A stretch of DNA of 64,000 bases from Timema cristinae (GCA_039000515.1 JBCFYV010011172.1:71187941-71251940); one strand, 5' to 3'; shown: positions 46,235-58,375, counted from the first letter of the stretch. The notes: generated by a model from the sequence alone, not told the origin. A program made the numbers and translations.

Positions 46235-46642
46235 CTATCGTTTGAAACTTTTAACAAGCTTCATGGTCTTCTGCATCAAGGGGGCCATTTTTGGTTTCAT
46301 TTTGGGGGCTGTAACAATTGGAAATCTTATAATAATTAATCTGATATTAAAAATAAAAATAAAAATAGATACATTAATTTATTGAAGCACTGTGTCAGAG
46401 AACTTCTTGGTACCATAAGGAGTGTGTTGTGTTTGGTATCGTCACCTGTGATTTTTCAGCTCTCAAACTCATTAATTGCAACAATTATAAAAAATAACTT
46501 GTCCAGAGCTCGTACCTGCAACCCCTCTCGGAATGGGGACAGGCACTGGCACAGCTGTGGATGAGGTTGGAGCCCCTAAGGGCCGGGGGCCTTTAGTTGG
46601 AGAAGACTCAGTCCGTGATGAATTTGCAGTCCCATACTTAGC
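46235..46642 (-). CDS. Candidate two-exon 3' end of a host gene (partial)
   Basis: On the minus strand a 127 bp exon (46642-46516) follows tgtcttattattccag and ends at cag/gtacga. Only one of three frames is open. It reads YGTANSSRTESSPTK, then PRPLGAPTSSTAVPVPVPIP, a Ser/Thr/Pro-rich linker. A 207 bp intron ends in caattgttacag. The second exon (46308-46235) keeps the phase and encodes a basic tail (PKMKPKMAPLMQKTM) to a TAG. Higher GC than the surroundings supports exon status. The plus-strand frame over the second exon, which looks like a membrane segment, is the competing reading. No family is recognised and upstream exons may lie beyond the gap. Confidence 0.4.
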
Positions 46643-46878
46643 CTGGAATAATAAGACATTTGTGTCAAAACTTGCTTAGAAACAATTTTGTCTGTTCTAA
46701 CATAAGCTAAGTGGCTTGTGATGTTTACATGCAGACTTAACTCGCAATTTATCAAAATCTAATATTTGTATATATATATGAAAATAAAAAAATAAAATGT
46801 TTAAATTTTTTTTCCTATGAATAAAAATATAATAAAAATTCATCAGCGACATGCCATTTTAAAGAAATGAAAACATAT
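46643..46878. other. Possible intron sequence
   Basis: AT-rich and non-coding; would be the intron upstream of the candidate exon. Confidence 0.3.
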
Positions 46879-46917
<39 letters not shown>

Positions 46918-47024
46918 TAATAATAATATTTAGTACCGCGTCTTACTACCTATTCGGGTTATACGCTTTAAGTACTAATTACGCTAATGGATTAGGAATT
47001 GGGAAGGTTTAATTATAGGAAGTG
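46879..47024 (-). repeat. (AAT)n run and SINE family A (minus), cut by gap
   Basis: The aat run 46879-46930 leads into the tail complement (taccgcgtcttactacc, cgggttatacgcttta, ctaatggattagg) and stops at the first N. Confidence 0.8.
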
Positions 47025-47124
47025 NNNNNNNNNNNNNNNNNNNNNNNNNNNNNNNNNNNNNNNNNNNNNNNNNNNNNNNNNNNNNNNNNNNNNNNNNNNN
47101 NNNNNNNNNNNNNNNNNNNNNNNN
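47025..47124. other. Assembly gap (100 N)
   Basis: Exactly 100 N, a default scaffold spacer of unknown true length. Confidence 0.99.
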
Positions 47125-48122
47125 TCTTTAATTACCTGTTATATATTACATTTAAAATAACGTAAACTTAAGTTTTCTCATACTATTTCATTTTTTTAAA
47201 TAATTTCTTTTTATACAACTCGAAACAATATTTTAAACATAATTAAAAGTACTTATTTTTCATTTTGGAACGTTACTGATTTTGTGTAATACAGTGCACA
47301 TATCAATACCTTTTAATACAGGCATCATATTTACTTGGAAAAGAGAAAATTGTTGTCATTTTTTACATACAATAAATGATTTTATGATTATTTTATCGTA
47401 TTTTGAAATATTTAACTGAATAAAATGTTTTCATCAACTGCGTGTCTGCATCATTGTAAACTACTTGTTTACTGTCATGTTCAGCCATATGGTTTAAATT
47501 TGTCAGTTGCCATTTTGAAGTTATATTCGTTAGAAGTTTTTGTGAAAGTGGTGCGAATATTTTTTTAAGTGGAATAAAACGATAAATAAACTTTGTGTCC
47601 ATCCTCAAATAAATATATAAATAATATTGGCCTAAATTACTGTGGTTAACTTTCAGATTAATATATTACCATCTGTTTTCATTACAGTCATCCAAAGTGA
47701 TAAATGTCAGCTGTTGGCGTAGTGATATATTAGGGATTACTTCTAGTAACATTTCGAGCTGTCATCCAGGTAAACTTAGCTCGTGAATGACTTATACATT
47801 GGAAATAGTGAACTCAATAATGCCTGAGTATGTTTTATTATTATTTTCATATCCATTATCTATATTTATGTAGAAAACAAGAAATATATTCGATTCTTGC
47901 AATATATCGATTTCTGAGAATATATCCTATTTAAAACATGAACATATTTTCGACTCCAATATGTTCATTCCCATTTTATAAGGCAGGACTATGTTTGAAT
48001 ATTTTTACAAATACTTCAATAACATTTTAATAAATAATAAACCATTAGCTAAAATAAATTTAAAAACAAATAATGAATTAGCAAGTCGTTATTTTATTCT
48101 TAAACTCGATAGCGCTTACTAA
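47125..48122. other. AT-rich, nothing firm
   Basis: A minus frame at 47393-47608 contains an ATG in good context followed by AEHDSKQVVYNDADTQ. It could be an unrelated short frame or an upstream exon of the 46 kb model. No proof. Confidence 0.3.
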
Positions 48123-48123
48123 G

Positions 48124-49461
48124 GGTTCACATTACATGAATCAATTTTAAACAAACAATCGATATACAATACGTAGGCCGGTAGGCATAATTAAACAGTT
48201 TTATCGGTGTCTGACTGTTGACCGTATTTATTTTTCATGAAACCCAACGAAATGTCTAACTTAAGTATCATATGCAATAAATTGGGGTTATTTGCATAGT
48301 TTTAGATAATTAAAACCAGTTGGGTAGTAAGAATCAACAGTATCTTTATTTTAATCATTACTCTGGCGAGTAAACATAATACACCTCATGGGGGCTGACT
48401 TTGTATAATGTGTAATTTGTTATTATTTCTGTTAAAAAAAAAGCCATAATTTGTTTTATTTATTTCAAGTTTATTTGTAATGCTAGGTTTGATTTTCAGT
48501 TTTTGAAGAGTTTTAATGTGTTCATTAAAATATTTACAAGATTGTTCGTTGGTTGAAAGTCTTAGAAGTAAGCATTTGTCGAAACGGTCAAGTCCAAGTT
48601 TCCTATAGTAGGTGGGAGTGTAGGGTACTAGGCACGTAAGATTTTCCTCACCTAACAATTTTTTTTAAATGATTTTATTCATGCTAATCTCTTTTTTTTT
48701 CTGACAAAATAAAGAGTATGGCCTAAGTTGTGCTTTTCAAATAGGCCTAACTAAGTAATTTTTGAATTCACAATATTATGCTTTGTTTATGAGGTGAAAG
48801 ATTCGACCATCGAATCCAGTAAAACACCGAATCATCGAATTTCGAATACTTGTCAGGACTCAAAGATTTGAGTAGCTTATCTCTAGTATATATTAAAAGT
48901 TTAATTCATAATTTAAAACCATCATCGTCATCAACTGTTTCCAGTGACAGAGTCAGTTTAGTAAAATGCTTCCATCTTCCTATCACCTGTACACTTTATT
49001 TTATCTGCTCCTCCCATCTCTTTCTTGGCCTCCCTTGTGGTCTTTTTCCTACATGCTTCATTTCCTTTGGCATCCTCTCTTTTTCCATCCTCACTACTTA
49101 CTTACTTACTTTACTATATCATTAACTTCCTGTACCCCCCTGTATGTCCCAGACAACTTCATTCCTAATCTTGTTTCTCCTTGTGACAACTAATATGCTC
49201 CTCACAAATTTGATTCCCATGGCCTTCACTTTCCTAGTCTCGCTTACATTCAATGTCCATGTTTCTGCTGCATGTGTGACAATGGGTACAAAGTACGTAC
49301 TATACAAGACTTCCTTACATTTCAAGGGCACTTCTCTTCTCCTTAGCAGGTATCTTACACGTCTATAGAACAACTCTCCATTCTGTTCTCTTTTCATTAA
49401 ATTCTTTCTACTGTCACCTTTCTCCTCAATCACGCTTCCAATATATTTTATAGTATGTGCT
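48124..49461. repeat. Left copy of a large inverted duplication
   Basis: The sequence equals the reverse complement of 62663-64000 almost base for base (for example, identical 91-, 75- and 74-residue frames). One single-base indel was noted near 48607. The paired coordinates sum to 112124. The copy includes the 3' part of a LINE and ~800 bp of unrelated flank. Confidence 0.95.
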
Positions 49462-49825
49462 TTTCTCAGCTCAACTCCATCCAACTTTATGAGCTTTACT
49501 GGCCTTATCCTCTTCCTTGTCATTACCATCACTTCCCACTTTGCTATGCTAAATTTCATTCTCTACTCTTTCACTTCCTCCTTCTATTCCTGTAGCTGTT
49601 CCTGTACTTTCTCTTTCTTCTCCCTCTACAACATCAAATCATCAGCAAACATCATGGCTTTTATTCTGTCCTACCTGATTTTTCCTGCCACTTTGTTTAT
49701 GAGCATTTCCATTACCACCACAAATAGCAGTGGTGAGAGGTCACTTCTCTGCTTCACACAGTTTTTTATTTTGAGCCAATCTGTCTTCCCACACTTTGTT
49801 TTAACACAACTCTGGTTATTCTCAC
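48880..49825 (-). mobile_element. 3' half of a LINE, split by an R1 element
   Basis: Minus strand. It has an RT block (RSDLSPLLFVVVMEMLINK, 49740 down), a thumb region (KLDGVELRKAHTIKYIG, then FYRRVRYLLRRREVP), and a C-terminal GRPRKRWEEQIK box followed by a short gatgacgatgatgg end. It continues upstream at 55840-57500 after the R1 insertion. The frame across the insertion point joins in phase in the minus direction, confirming one original LINE. Frameshifts and a stop are present. Confidence 0.85.
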
Positions 49826-49843
49826 ACATGCTTTGCAAGGAAT

Positions 49844-51839
49844 ATGAAAAGGGCGGCAGCACATAGAGAAAGGATGGCAGCGAAAATGGCGCTTGGATCT
49901 GTAAAGGTTATTCAAGATGGGGAGGTGGAGAAGGAAAGAGTGCAAAAATATAGTGGGCAGAAACTGGTTGAGAACAAACCTAGGACAAGAGGAGAGACTC
50001 TGGGGAACACTGAGCGGAGAGGAGGGGAAAGAAATTGTAAGGAATTTTGGAGGAGACTGAAGCAGCATGTTATCCCACTACCATCGGGGATATGGGGTGC
50101 ATGGTTGAGAGAGGGGAAATTAAAGTTGAGGTTGCCGAGGAACATATAAAATCTGTGCGTACAATGGTCCACAAATGGACTTACGAGTTTATGGCTGCAC
50201 TCCTCAAATTTCTGGCTTCTGATGGACCTGAGGTTACTAGGGCATACTACCAGGAAATGACTGTGGAAGGTTTCATCAGTAGGCTTCTCACGCGGAGATG
50301 TAAGTGCAACTACGGAGAGAATGAATACTACTGTACCTCCTCTGGATATAGGTCGTGTGGTTATAGCGAGGTTGCGGTGGGTCGGGATGGTAGTGTTTCT
50401 TATCTTAGAGACTATGAGATAGTCGCGTCCGGACTCATTGAGGTTTCATCGACCAAATGTTTTGTAAACAAAGGAGAAAGAGATAACCAAGGCAAACCAG
50501 TAGTGAAGGATGTAGTTAGTAGAGGGTCCATCATAGGTTAGGTAGGACCAAACCTGAGGCATGAGGGGCGTGGAGACAGGTTGTACATGAGCCATAATCA
50601 GAGGGATGACCCGATAGCAAAATTTATTAGGGATTACTTTGTAAATGGTACAGAAGAAGGAGGGAAAACTTTTCCAGCCAGATATGGCACCGGGATCTAT
50701 GAGTACATATATAGAAAAAGGATAAGGATTATTCTGGAGATGTTGTTCTTCGAGGCGTACAGGATCTCGAAGGAGGTCTCACAAAAGGTACATGTGCAAA
50801 TTGTGGGATTTGGTCTGGGAGTTTGGAGTGTTCGAGACACCAGAACGAGCTATTTTATAAAGAAGTAAGGGAATGCCTACTTGATGCTTATGGAAGTATG
50901 GTGCAGGTGCGGGTGCTGTTGCGGTGTTAGAGCTGCTGTGGATGGATGGGGTTATGGAGCACTTTGAGGATCGGCAGAAGATTCTAGCGGATACGGGTAT
51001 ACAGGTAATATCAACCCGGCGAGCTCCTTATGAGATCTTCGGGGAGGGTGAATATTACCTAGTTACTACATATCCATGAGATGGAAATAGTTGGCCCGGC
51101 AACGAATTTTGGAATGGGAGGTTTGCGTCAACTGGGGACTCGGCGGCGGCATCCTCCACCCTGATATCACAACTGCACAATGCGGTAATAAATCCGCAGG
51201 TGGTGGAGAACATATGTATCATATGTGAGGGCATGAATAGGGAATGGGTGGAAAGCACCAATGGAGTCAGGTGTGAGGAAAAGGAGGAGGGGACGCCAGA
51301 GAGAGCTGGAGCGGGGACTTGCAGAAAAGCAGATCTGGGGTGAAACATAAACAAAATTGGAAGCTCTGGGATTTGGATATGGCAAGAAAAAGAAAGAAAA
51401 GGGTATGGATCACAACACAAACAGCAGGGGGAGCCAGACAGCAGAAGTGAATATGGAGATGGAGGGGCAGCTGAAAGGAGAGAGGGATGTACCCTCTCAG
51501 GCGTACGGAACCCTCGAGGAGACGATGCGGTTATCCAGGCTAGAAGAAGAGAGAGTGCTGCACATGGCGCTGAGGCACGTGGTGAGACTGGGTCATGAAA
51601 AGGGGGACAGTATCACTTTTCCTTCTCCCGAGTCGTTGGATAGAATTCAACTAAGATCTATGAATCTACCAACGGATGTGGACAGTTTGCGGGGACTAAT
51701 TGATAAGGTCTTCAAGAGGAGAGAGGAAACGTTTGATATGGAAAATACTTATAGGCAATTTGTGACGGCACACGGTCGCAAGACGTTTAACCCCAGCGTG
51801 GCATGGCCTGCGTGCTACGCGCACACATACTATCCGTAA
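49844..51839 (+). pseudogene. R1-like ORF1 with a DUF4804-like stretch
   Basis: The first ATG is nine bases inside the element. A single ORF1 appears to have been broken by indels and stops. Frame pieces 50047-50541 and 50581-50868 share a frame and read FMAALLKFLASDGPEVTRAY, DYEIVASGLIEVS, LYMSHNQRDDPIAKFIRDYF, RKRIRIILEMLFFEAY and VHVQIVGFGLGVWSV. Another frame then gives QVISTRRAPYEIFGEGEYY, GNSWPGNEFWNGRFAST and GDSAAASSTLISQLHN (to about 51240). These blocks resemble the cellular DUF4804 family as I remember it. The last piece (51405-51839) reads SLRGLIDKVFKRREETF and ends at a TAA. No CCHC zinc knuckles, usual in R1 ORF1, were seen. Confidence 0.6.
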
Positions 51840-54800
51840 TGGGGGATAGCACCATTAGAATAGGACAGATTAATGGAATTAGGAGCGTGACCGTGTTGCA
51901 TGAAGTCCGCAAGCTTGCTGAGGAGATGGGACTTGATGTTGTGTGTCTTCAGGAACCCTATACCTTGAGAGGGAAAGTTCCGCATATGCAGGTGGTCACT
52001 AGAGTTGTTGTTAGTGGAGAAGCTCCAATGAACGCAATAGTGGTGTTTAACAAGGAAATTGCCGTAACTAAGATTGAACAGCTCTGTAACCAGTGGGTAA
52101 CATGCGTAGAACTGGGAACTAGCTCAGGCAGGTGTATAGTGGCAAACCTATATTTTCAATTTAGGCATCCAATTGAGCCTATCTGATCTTGGAGATAATA
52201 TGTAGGACATACGCAGGTGTGCCACTCATAATTACCACTGATGCTAATGATAAGTCTCCCATGTGGCATAGTCATAGGGTTTTTGGGAGAGATAGAAGGG
52301 GTCGTGCTTTGGAGGAGTTCATCTATGGTCATGGGCTTGAGGTTGCAAACCAACCGAATAATCCCCCTACATATCAGGGGAGAGCTGGGGCTTCTTCCAA
52401 CATTGACGTCACTTTGTGTAACGCCGAGTCCATGGACATGGTGGAAGTTGGAGGGTTGTGGACAACGTCACGGTCAGTGACCATAACTTGATCGTCTTTG
52501 AATTTTTCGCGGGGAGGCTGGTGGATGGAAATGGGGAAGGGAAAAGAAGGAGATACAACATGAGCAAAGCTAACTGGAGAAGCTGAGGGCTGAACTGATA
52601 CTGCCCAGTCCAGTGGCACAAGGCGACAATGTCAACATGAAGGCCAAACAGCTGACGTGGGCTCTGCAGGATGCAATGAGGAAGTCGATACCTGTGGTGA
52701 AAGGTGATACCAAGGTTGGTAATAAGCCAGTGGAATGACAGACTGCAGAGTCTTCGAGCAAGGGCAAGGAGAACGCGTAGGAGATATCAGAGGTGTGAGA
52801 CCCGGCTAGTCGTGTGGTGCTGTTAAATATCTACAGGCAGAGCAAGAGAGAGTTTGAGGATGGGTTGTATCAGGAGAAGAGGAAAAGTTGGGAGAAGTAT
52901 GTACAGGAGGAGTTACAGAGGGGACCTTGGGGGGTGCCGTTCAAGATAGCCTCCGGGAAATTACGCCCCCCAGCCATGATAACCACGCTATCTAAGGATG
53001 ATGGGAGTACCACGACCAGCTGGGAAGAGTCTGCGGTTCTTTTAATGGAGACATTGTTGCCAGATGATGACGTGACAGAAGATACTGAAGAGCACCAAAT
53101 ATTGAGGGAGAGGATGGAGAATGACGAGTATGTAAATGAGGAAGAGGTAGAACCTGTTAGTCGGGCGGAGGTGATCAGGAACATTGCTCTGATGGGTAAG
53201 AAAAAGGCGCCTGGTCCGGAGGGATAAAGGTTGAGATGCTGACCTTATTGCTCCTTTCCTTGCAGGGCTGTTAAACGAATGTCTCGCTCAAGGCAGAATC
53301 CCGAACATCTGGAAGCAGAGCGAGGTAATCGTGCTAAGAAAGGAGGAGGATAAAAACCCGCTTATTCCGAAGTCATACAGACCCATTTGCCTGTTGAACA
53401 CAGCAGGGAAGTTGCAGGAGAAGATATTGTGTGAAAGATTACTGAGACACAGGACAGTCATGGCATGCATCAGCAGCAGTATGGCTTCCGAAGAGGCAGG
53501 TCGACAGAGGACGCAATCTGCAGAGCAATGGAACTGATTGACTCGGCAAATGGTAAATACGTGGTAGGAATATTTGTGGACATCTCAGCCGCTTTTGACA
53601 ACCTCTGGTGGCCGGCGATGTTTGACAGATTAAGAGAGATTCAGTGTCCGGGGCAGCTGTATAGGAGTCTTAAGGACTACTGTCGTAATAGATACTCCAC
53701 CCTGAGATGTCCAGGAAATAAGGTTCAGAAGCTACTGACAAAGGGATGTCCCCAGGGATCGGTATGTGGCCCGATCTTTTGGGATGTCAGCCTGGAACCA
53801 GTGTTGTACTTGTTGGAGGGAATGCCAGAGACGCAGGGTGTGGTTGCCTTCGCAGACGACCTTCTAATAGTAATAGAAGGGTACTCGAGAAGGAACTTAG
53901 AGGAAAAAAGTAACCAGGTGCTTGAAGAACTTGACACCTGGTGTAAAAGTGTCAAGTTAAAAATGGCACTGGTGAAGACGACCTTCATGCTGTTTAAGGG
54001 TAGATTGGCTAGGGATCCAACCATAAAGTTAGGTACGAAATCTATAAGAAGAAGCCATACGGTCAGATACCTGGGAGTTACCCTAGATGAAAAGAGGAAC
54101 TTCACAGCGCACATGGAGGGAGTGATGGGGAAAACTCTGTCGGTGATGAATAAAATTATAAGCATGGGACAGAGGCGGTTTTATCTGCCTATGCAGATAA
54201 TAAGGACATACCATCAGATGATTTTTCTCTCCATTGTGAGCTATGGGGTGTGCATCTGGGCTCACAGACTAACCTATGTCGTTCCGGCTAAGGCGATTCA
54301 GGTTCTGCAGAGGAACATCTTATTGAGGTTGACGGGAGCCTACCGGACTTTTGCAACGGATGCATTGAGTGTGGCCCTAGGTGTATGGCTGTTGGACCTC
54401 CTCATAAAGAAGAAAGCTGTGGCGTACTGGCTAAAAAAGAGAAACTTGGAGAAGGTGAGACTCCTCACCACACCCGATGTGACAACTTTTGAAGAGGCGG
54501 AAATAGTCCTGTTGGAGGAGTGGCAGAGACGTTGGAAGAGAAGTGGGACAGGTAGGAGGACTTATCAATTGTTCCCAAATGTGGTTGAGAGACTAGAGAA
54601 TAAGCACCTCCAGCCATCTCGGGGTCTTGTCCACTTCATCACGGGGAAGGGACCGTACCCGGCATCTCTAAGGAAGCTGGGATTGATAGAGTCAGGGAAT
54701 TGTCAATGTGGTGAGGAGGGAACCCCTGAACATGTGGTGCTTGAGTGTGTCATTACACTAGAAGCAAGAAGGAACTACCAGAGAGAGATCCAGGGAAGAT

Positions 54801-55021
54801 TAGTAGGCGAAGTACTGAGGGACCCAATCTATTGGAAATTCTTAGACCAGGTTGCACTGGAAGCGTCAGATAGAGCAAAGACAGCCTACATAGACAGACT
54901 TAAAGAGGCACAGGGACGAATAAGACGGGACGTTGACACTGACAATGACGAAGAAGATGACAGCGACACGGAGGGCGGGACTGACACGGACACTAGTGCG
55001 GTCTCAGCGGGGAGTGAGTAG
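51839..55021 (+). pseudogene. R1-like ORF2: endonuclease, reverse transcriptase, zinc knuckle
   Basis: It starts at the ATG sharing its A with the ORF1 stop (TAATG). The endonuclease begins IRIGQINGIRS, has VVCLQEPYTLRGK, a stop near 52184, then ITTDANDKSPMWHS, SSNIDVTL and, after a frameshift near 52460, VSDHNLIVFEFF. The linker (52814-53227) ends KKKAPGPEG. RT blocks follow: SYRPICLLNTAGKLQEKIL, QQYGFRRGRSTEDAI, VGIFVDISAAFDNLWW, KGCPQGSVCGPIFWDV and VVAFADDLLIVIEG, with the FADD catalytic pair intact. From 53465 the frame is open for 518 codons. A C-terminal knuckle (CQCGEEGTPEHVVLEC) and an Asp/Glu-rich tail follow. Three or more breaks lie upstream of 53465. Confidence 0.9.
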
Positions 55022-55830
55022 GGAAAAATGGATTGTTAAAAGGGGATAAGCTGTAACAATCCTTGTCGGGGGAAAAAAAAAAATGTGTATGTGCTGGGAG
55101 GAGCAAGCGCGAGCCCTGGAACTGGATTCCAGTACGACTGAGTGTCTGAAGGAACACGGGGATGCCCTTGGGATCCAGAAGACAGTTTTCCAGTCGTATG
55201 AACAAAAGTTAGTGTAATGATTATGAACTCTGAGGGGTTCCCTGCACCGTATGACCCACCACCTTGGAAACAAGAGAGGTGGGTTATGGTTGATGGGCCC
55301 TCAGAGTCAAGATGGAGAAAGGCGGCTGCCCTGCAGCCCTCTGGTACCATCTGGGTGATGGTGTTCCCCGGCAGTAATGGGAATAGAATAGTTTAGTAAT
55401 TTAGCTTAGCTTAGTTAGTAGTTAATATAGATAATTAGGGACGGGGGAACTAGATAGGGGGTAGATTAGGAAATTCAGCTGCCAAGGGTAGAAAGTAGGC
55501 GGGGCACCAACTCTGATAGGACGCCTCCCCAGGTGGTTATTATGGGGATGCCCACCTCTGCTGAGCGCTTGGCGGACTCGGGAGTGAAATCCCGGGCATT
55601 GTGAAGGGCCTAGCAGGGGAGGGTACCGGGGGCGTAATATACCCGTGGTGGATCAAATTGAGCTAAGGGTAGTTGAATTTCATTTAAGTTAAGAGCCAAA
55701 ATATGTGTTGTAATGTTAAAAAGGAAATTCATATTAAAATTGTGTAAATTAAGTAAAAGTTGTGTGGAAAAACGGCCCGGATTTAAAGATTGTAAGATAC
55801 CGGGCCTGTAAACACTGAATAAATAAATAA
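55022..55830 (+). other. 3' UTR of the R1-like element
   Basis: It follows the ORF2 stop and contains a short A-run near 55074. It ends in aataaataaataa directly before the target duplication. Frames here are shadows. Confidence 0.8.
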
Positions 55831-55839
55831 ACATGCTTT

Positions 55840-57500
55840 TCACTGTCATTATAACACCTCTTTCCCCTTGGGACTCCTACATTGCTTTCCAAACTTTATT
55901 CCTATCCATGCTATCAAAAGCCTGATCTACATCCTTAAATACTATTACCAAGTCTTTCCCAAATTCATACCTTCTTTCCATCAGCTGTCATATGGCACAC
56001 ATCAAGTCTATTGTAGACCTCCGTTATCTAAATACACATTGTTCCTCTCTCCGCCTTTCATTTAATTTCTCATTCTCTTTTCCAATATTTTCTCATATAT
56101 TCTTGTAGAGTGACACATCAGCGTTATCCCCCTATAGTTTGGACACCTCTTCTTGTCTTTTTACTTGAAACGAGTTACTATAACTCTCTTTTCTAGTTTT
56201 CTGGTACCTTATTCTCCTTGCAAATCACTCTCAGCACACTGTATAACCATTGTATACATATTTCACATGCATATCCTATCATTTTCACAGTCAGCTTATC
56301 CACACCCGAAGTTTTTCCTTGTGTCATCCTCTTTAATGTGTCTTCTACCTCCCTCTGTCTATGTGGGACCTGTTTCTTCCTCTTCTGCTATTTCTTCCTG
56401 CCTCTCTGTTTCATTCCCATCGCTTTCCTCTTTCGGGTTGAACATCTTCTCAAAATATCTCATCCATAGTTCCTTTTCTTCCTCTCCTGTCATAAACTTT
56501 CTTCCTTATTCATCCATAATTCTAACTTCTTGTTTTTCTCATCCTGTTTCCTACTTGGCTATATAACACCTTCTTACTTACTTCCATGTCCTGTTCCAGC
56601 ATTTCTGTCCATTTTTGCATCCAATCCTTACTGGCTTCCTGTACCATTCACTTCGCTGTTTTCTTCTTCTCTCAATATTATTCCTTTGTTTACTCATTCT
56701 TATTCTTAAAACTCCTTCTGAATGCTTTATTCTTCTCCTCCATTGCTTTCTTTACCCTCTCATTCCACCAGGGTGTCTCATTCCACTTCTTCATCAATTT
56801 CCCATTCCACTTCTACACTTTGCATCTCATCCTTGATCATTATGCTTCTTTTCTTTCTTAAATACAGCTCTCTTTCCGCTTCATTTTTTAGCCTCCGCGC
56901 CCTTATTTTTCTTTCTCGTCTTACTATCTTTCTCTTACATTCCCATCCCTTCATGTCTGCCACCAACCACCTGTGGTCACTCAGTGTCTAAGGACACACT
57001 TGGTATTACCTTTATGTTTACAGTCTGCCTTTTCATTTATTTGTTCATTAGAAAGTAGTCTAGCACCAACTTTTCTTCACATCACAACTGTTTCTAGTGA
57101 TCTTATGGCTTTATATTTCCTTCTTATACCATTTCTTTGCCACTTTCATTTTTTTGCACATTACTCCATCAGCCTTCTTCGTTTCTCTCTCTCTTTCCGT
57201 ACTTTTGTGTTAAGCTTGTGGGGCATACACTTATATCATCTTCACTTTTTTTCCCCTTTATCTGTTATTGCCATCTTTATTATCCTGTCATTTTTCCCTA
57301 CCAGCTTCGCCTGCACCCCTTCTCTCACCACAAAGTCTACTCTATTTCTCCTCCATTGTTTCCCATCCAATGCAAAATGTGGTATTTTATTAATTCCCTC
57401 TCCACTTAGTCTCGCTCAGGCCCAGGACATTCACTTTCCTCTCATCCATCATGTTCACAATCTCCTCCACTCTTCCAGTCAGTCTGCCAATGTTCAGAGT
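55840..57500 (-). mobile_element. 5' half of the split LINE: endonuclease and linker
   Basis: Minus strand. From 57490 the frame reads GTLNIGRLTGRVEEIV and VNVLGLSETKWRG, the start of an AP-like endonuclease. The linker near 56780-56700 reads WNETPWWNERVKKAMEEKNK. The sequence runs to 55840 and continues after the R1 insertion at 49825. Frameshifts are many. The plus-strand frames here (up to 179 codons, rich in S/F/L) are shadows of this minus-strand gene. Confidence 0.8.
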
Positions 57501-57760
57501 CCCTATTCATAGCTTATGTTTGTCAACAATTTTTCCAATCAGACATATTATTTTATTTTCTTGAGTACTTTGATTTGTTTCAACCATCAGCTTTTTAAGC
57601 TGCCGCTTATGGGTCCTCAGGTAGACCTTTTGGTGGTAACATTCTCTGAGGCTACGGGTGCTGACTATGACTTGACTTAGCTCATCATCACCAACCCTCA
57701 CAATCCCAGCCCACCAAGCTGGGAACCAACTGGCCAGACCCTGTTCCAAGATTGTTTGTT
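57501..57760 (-). other. 5' leader or ORF1 remnant of the split LINE
   Basis: An 80-codon minus frame (including GIVRVGDDELSQVIVS and SLRECYHQKVYL) lies directly upstream of the endonuclease start. I do not recognise a domain. It may be the end of ORF1 or a 5' UTR frame. Confidence 0.35.
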
Positions 57761-58375
57761 TTTGGCCCTGACCACTCTCCTATTTTTTGTCTGCACCTGA
57801 CCTGTTTTCAACTGGGGTTCAACCCAACCTCCACCAGGTTACTCAGTTCTCGGGTACATCACTTGGTGGTGAGATCAGGATTAAGTAGGAGAGGTAAATT
57901 GAAACTCCTTGTATTTGTGTCACTACCTCGTTAGTATTCCTTTGAAAAAATCCAGAATATTATTTTAATTATTATACCTACAGAATATCAATAATTAATA
58001 CCACTACCCCTCAAACCTATTTTTTTTTTTTTCCAAAACAAAGATGTTTAATTTTAAATAAGTTTGAAGGATTGTGAGATTGCTGTTCAGTTTGCTAATT
58101 TAATATTTTTAGTATCTCACTTTCACATACGTCTGTACTTAAACATCACTGAAAACAATGACCTACATTACTACTAAATTGCTCACAAACTTCCATGATA
58201 GCCGTTTGTTATACAAGCATGTAGTCGCATATATCTTTCTTTGTGTTTTATTTGTTATATATGTGTCTTTTTATATGTAAAAGGAATTTTACCGATAATT
58301 TAAAAACAAGATGTGAAGAAGTTGGAAGTGTGAAAATTCTAAGAAGAAATGAGGATAAAAGTGTGTTTGTCCCTA
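57761..58375. other. No gene; part of a dispersed repeat
   Basis: 58220-58375 matches 40215-40385 loosely (atctttctttgtgt, agtgtgttt phrases). The rest is AT-rich. Confidence 0.4.

Larger units (their letters stand above)
49835..55830 (+). mobile_element. R1-clade non-LTR retrotransposon inserted in a LINE
   Basis: A 6.0 kb plus-strand element with two ORFs, a ~0.8 kb 3' UTR and a short (aaat)n end. acatgcttt flanks it at 49826-49834 and 55831-55839. Endonuclease, RT and C-terminal zinc-knuckle motifs are of the R1 type. The host sequence on both sides is the same LINE. It is not in 28S rDNA, so this copy either belongs to a non-rDNA R1-clade lineage or inserted off target. Frameshifts in both ORFs mean it is no longer active. 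Confidence 0.9.

Noticed and set aside
46167..46385. Plus-strand membrane-segment exon after ttcttacag
   Set aside because: Kept only as the competing reading of the minus-strand exon pair. It has no second exon and ends in an A/T-rich simple run.
56153..57512. Plus-strand hydrophobic frames up to 179 codons
   Set aside because: Antisense of the second LINE's endonuclease and linker, where GTLNIGRLTGRVEEIV-type motifs are readable on the minus strand.
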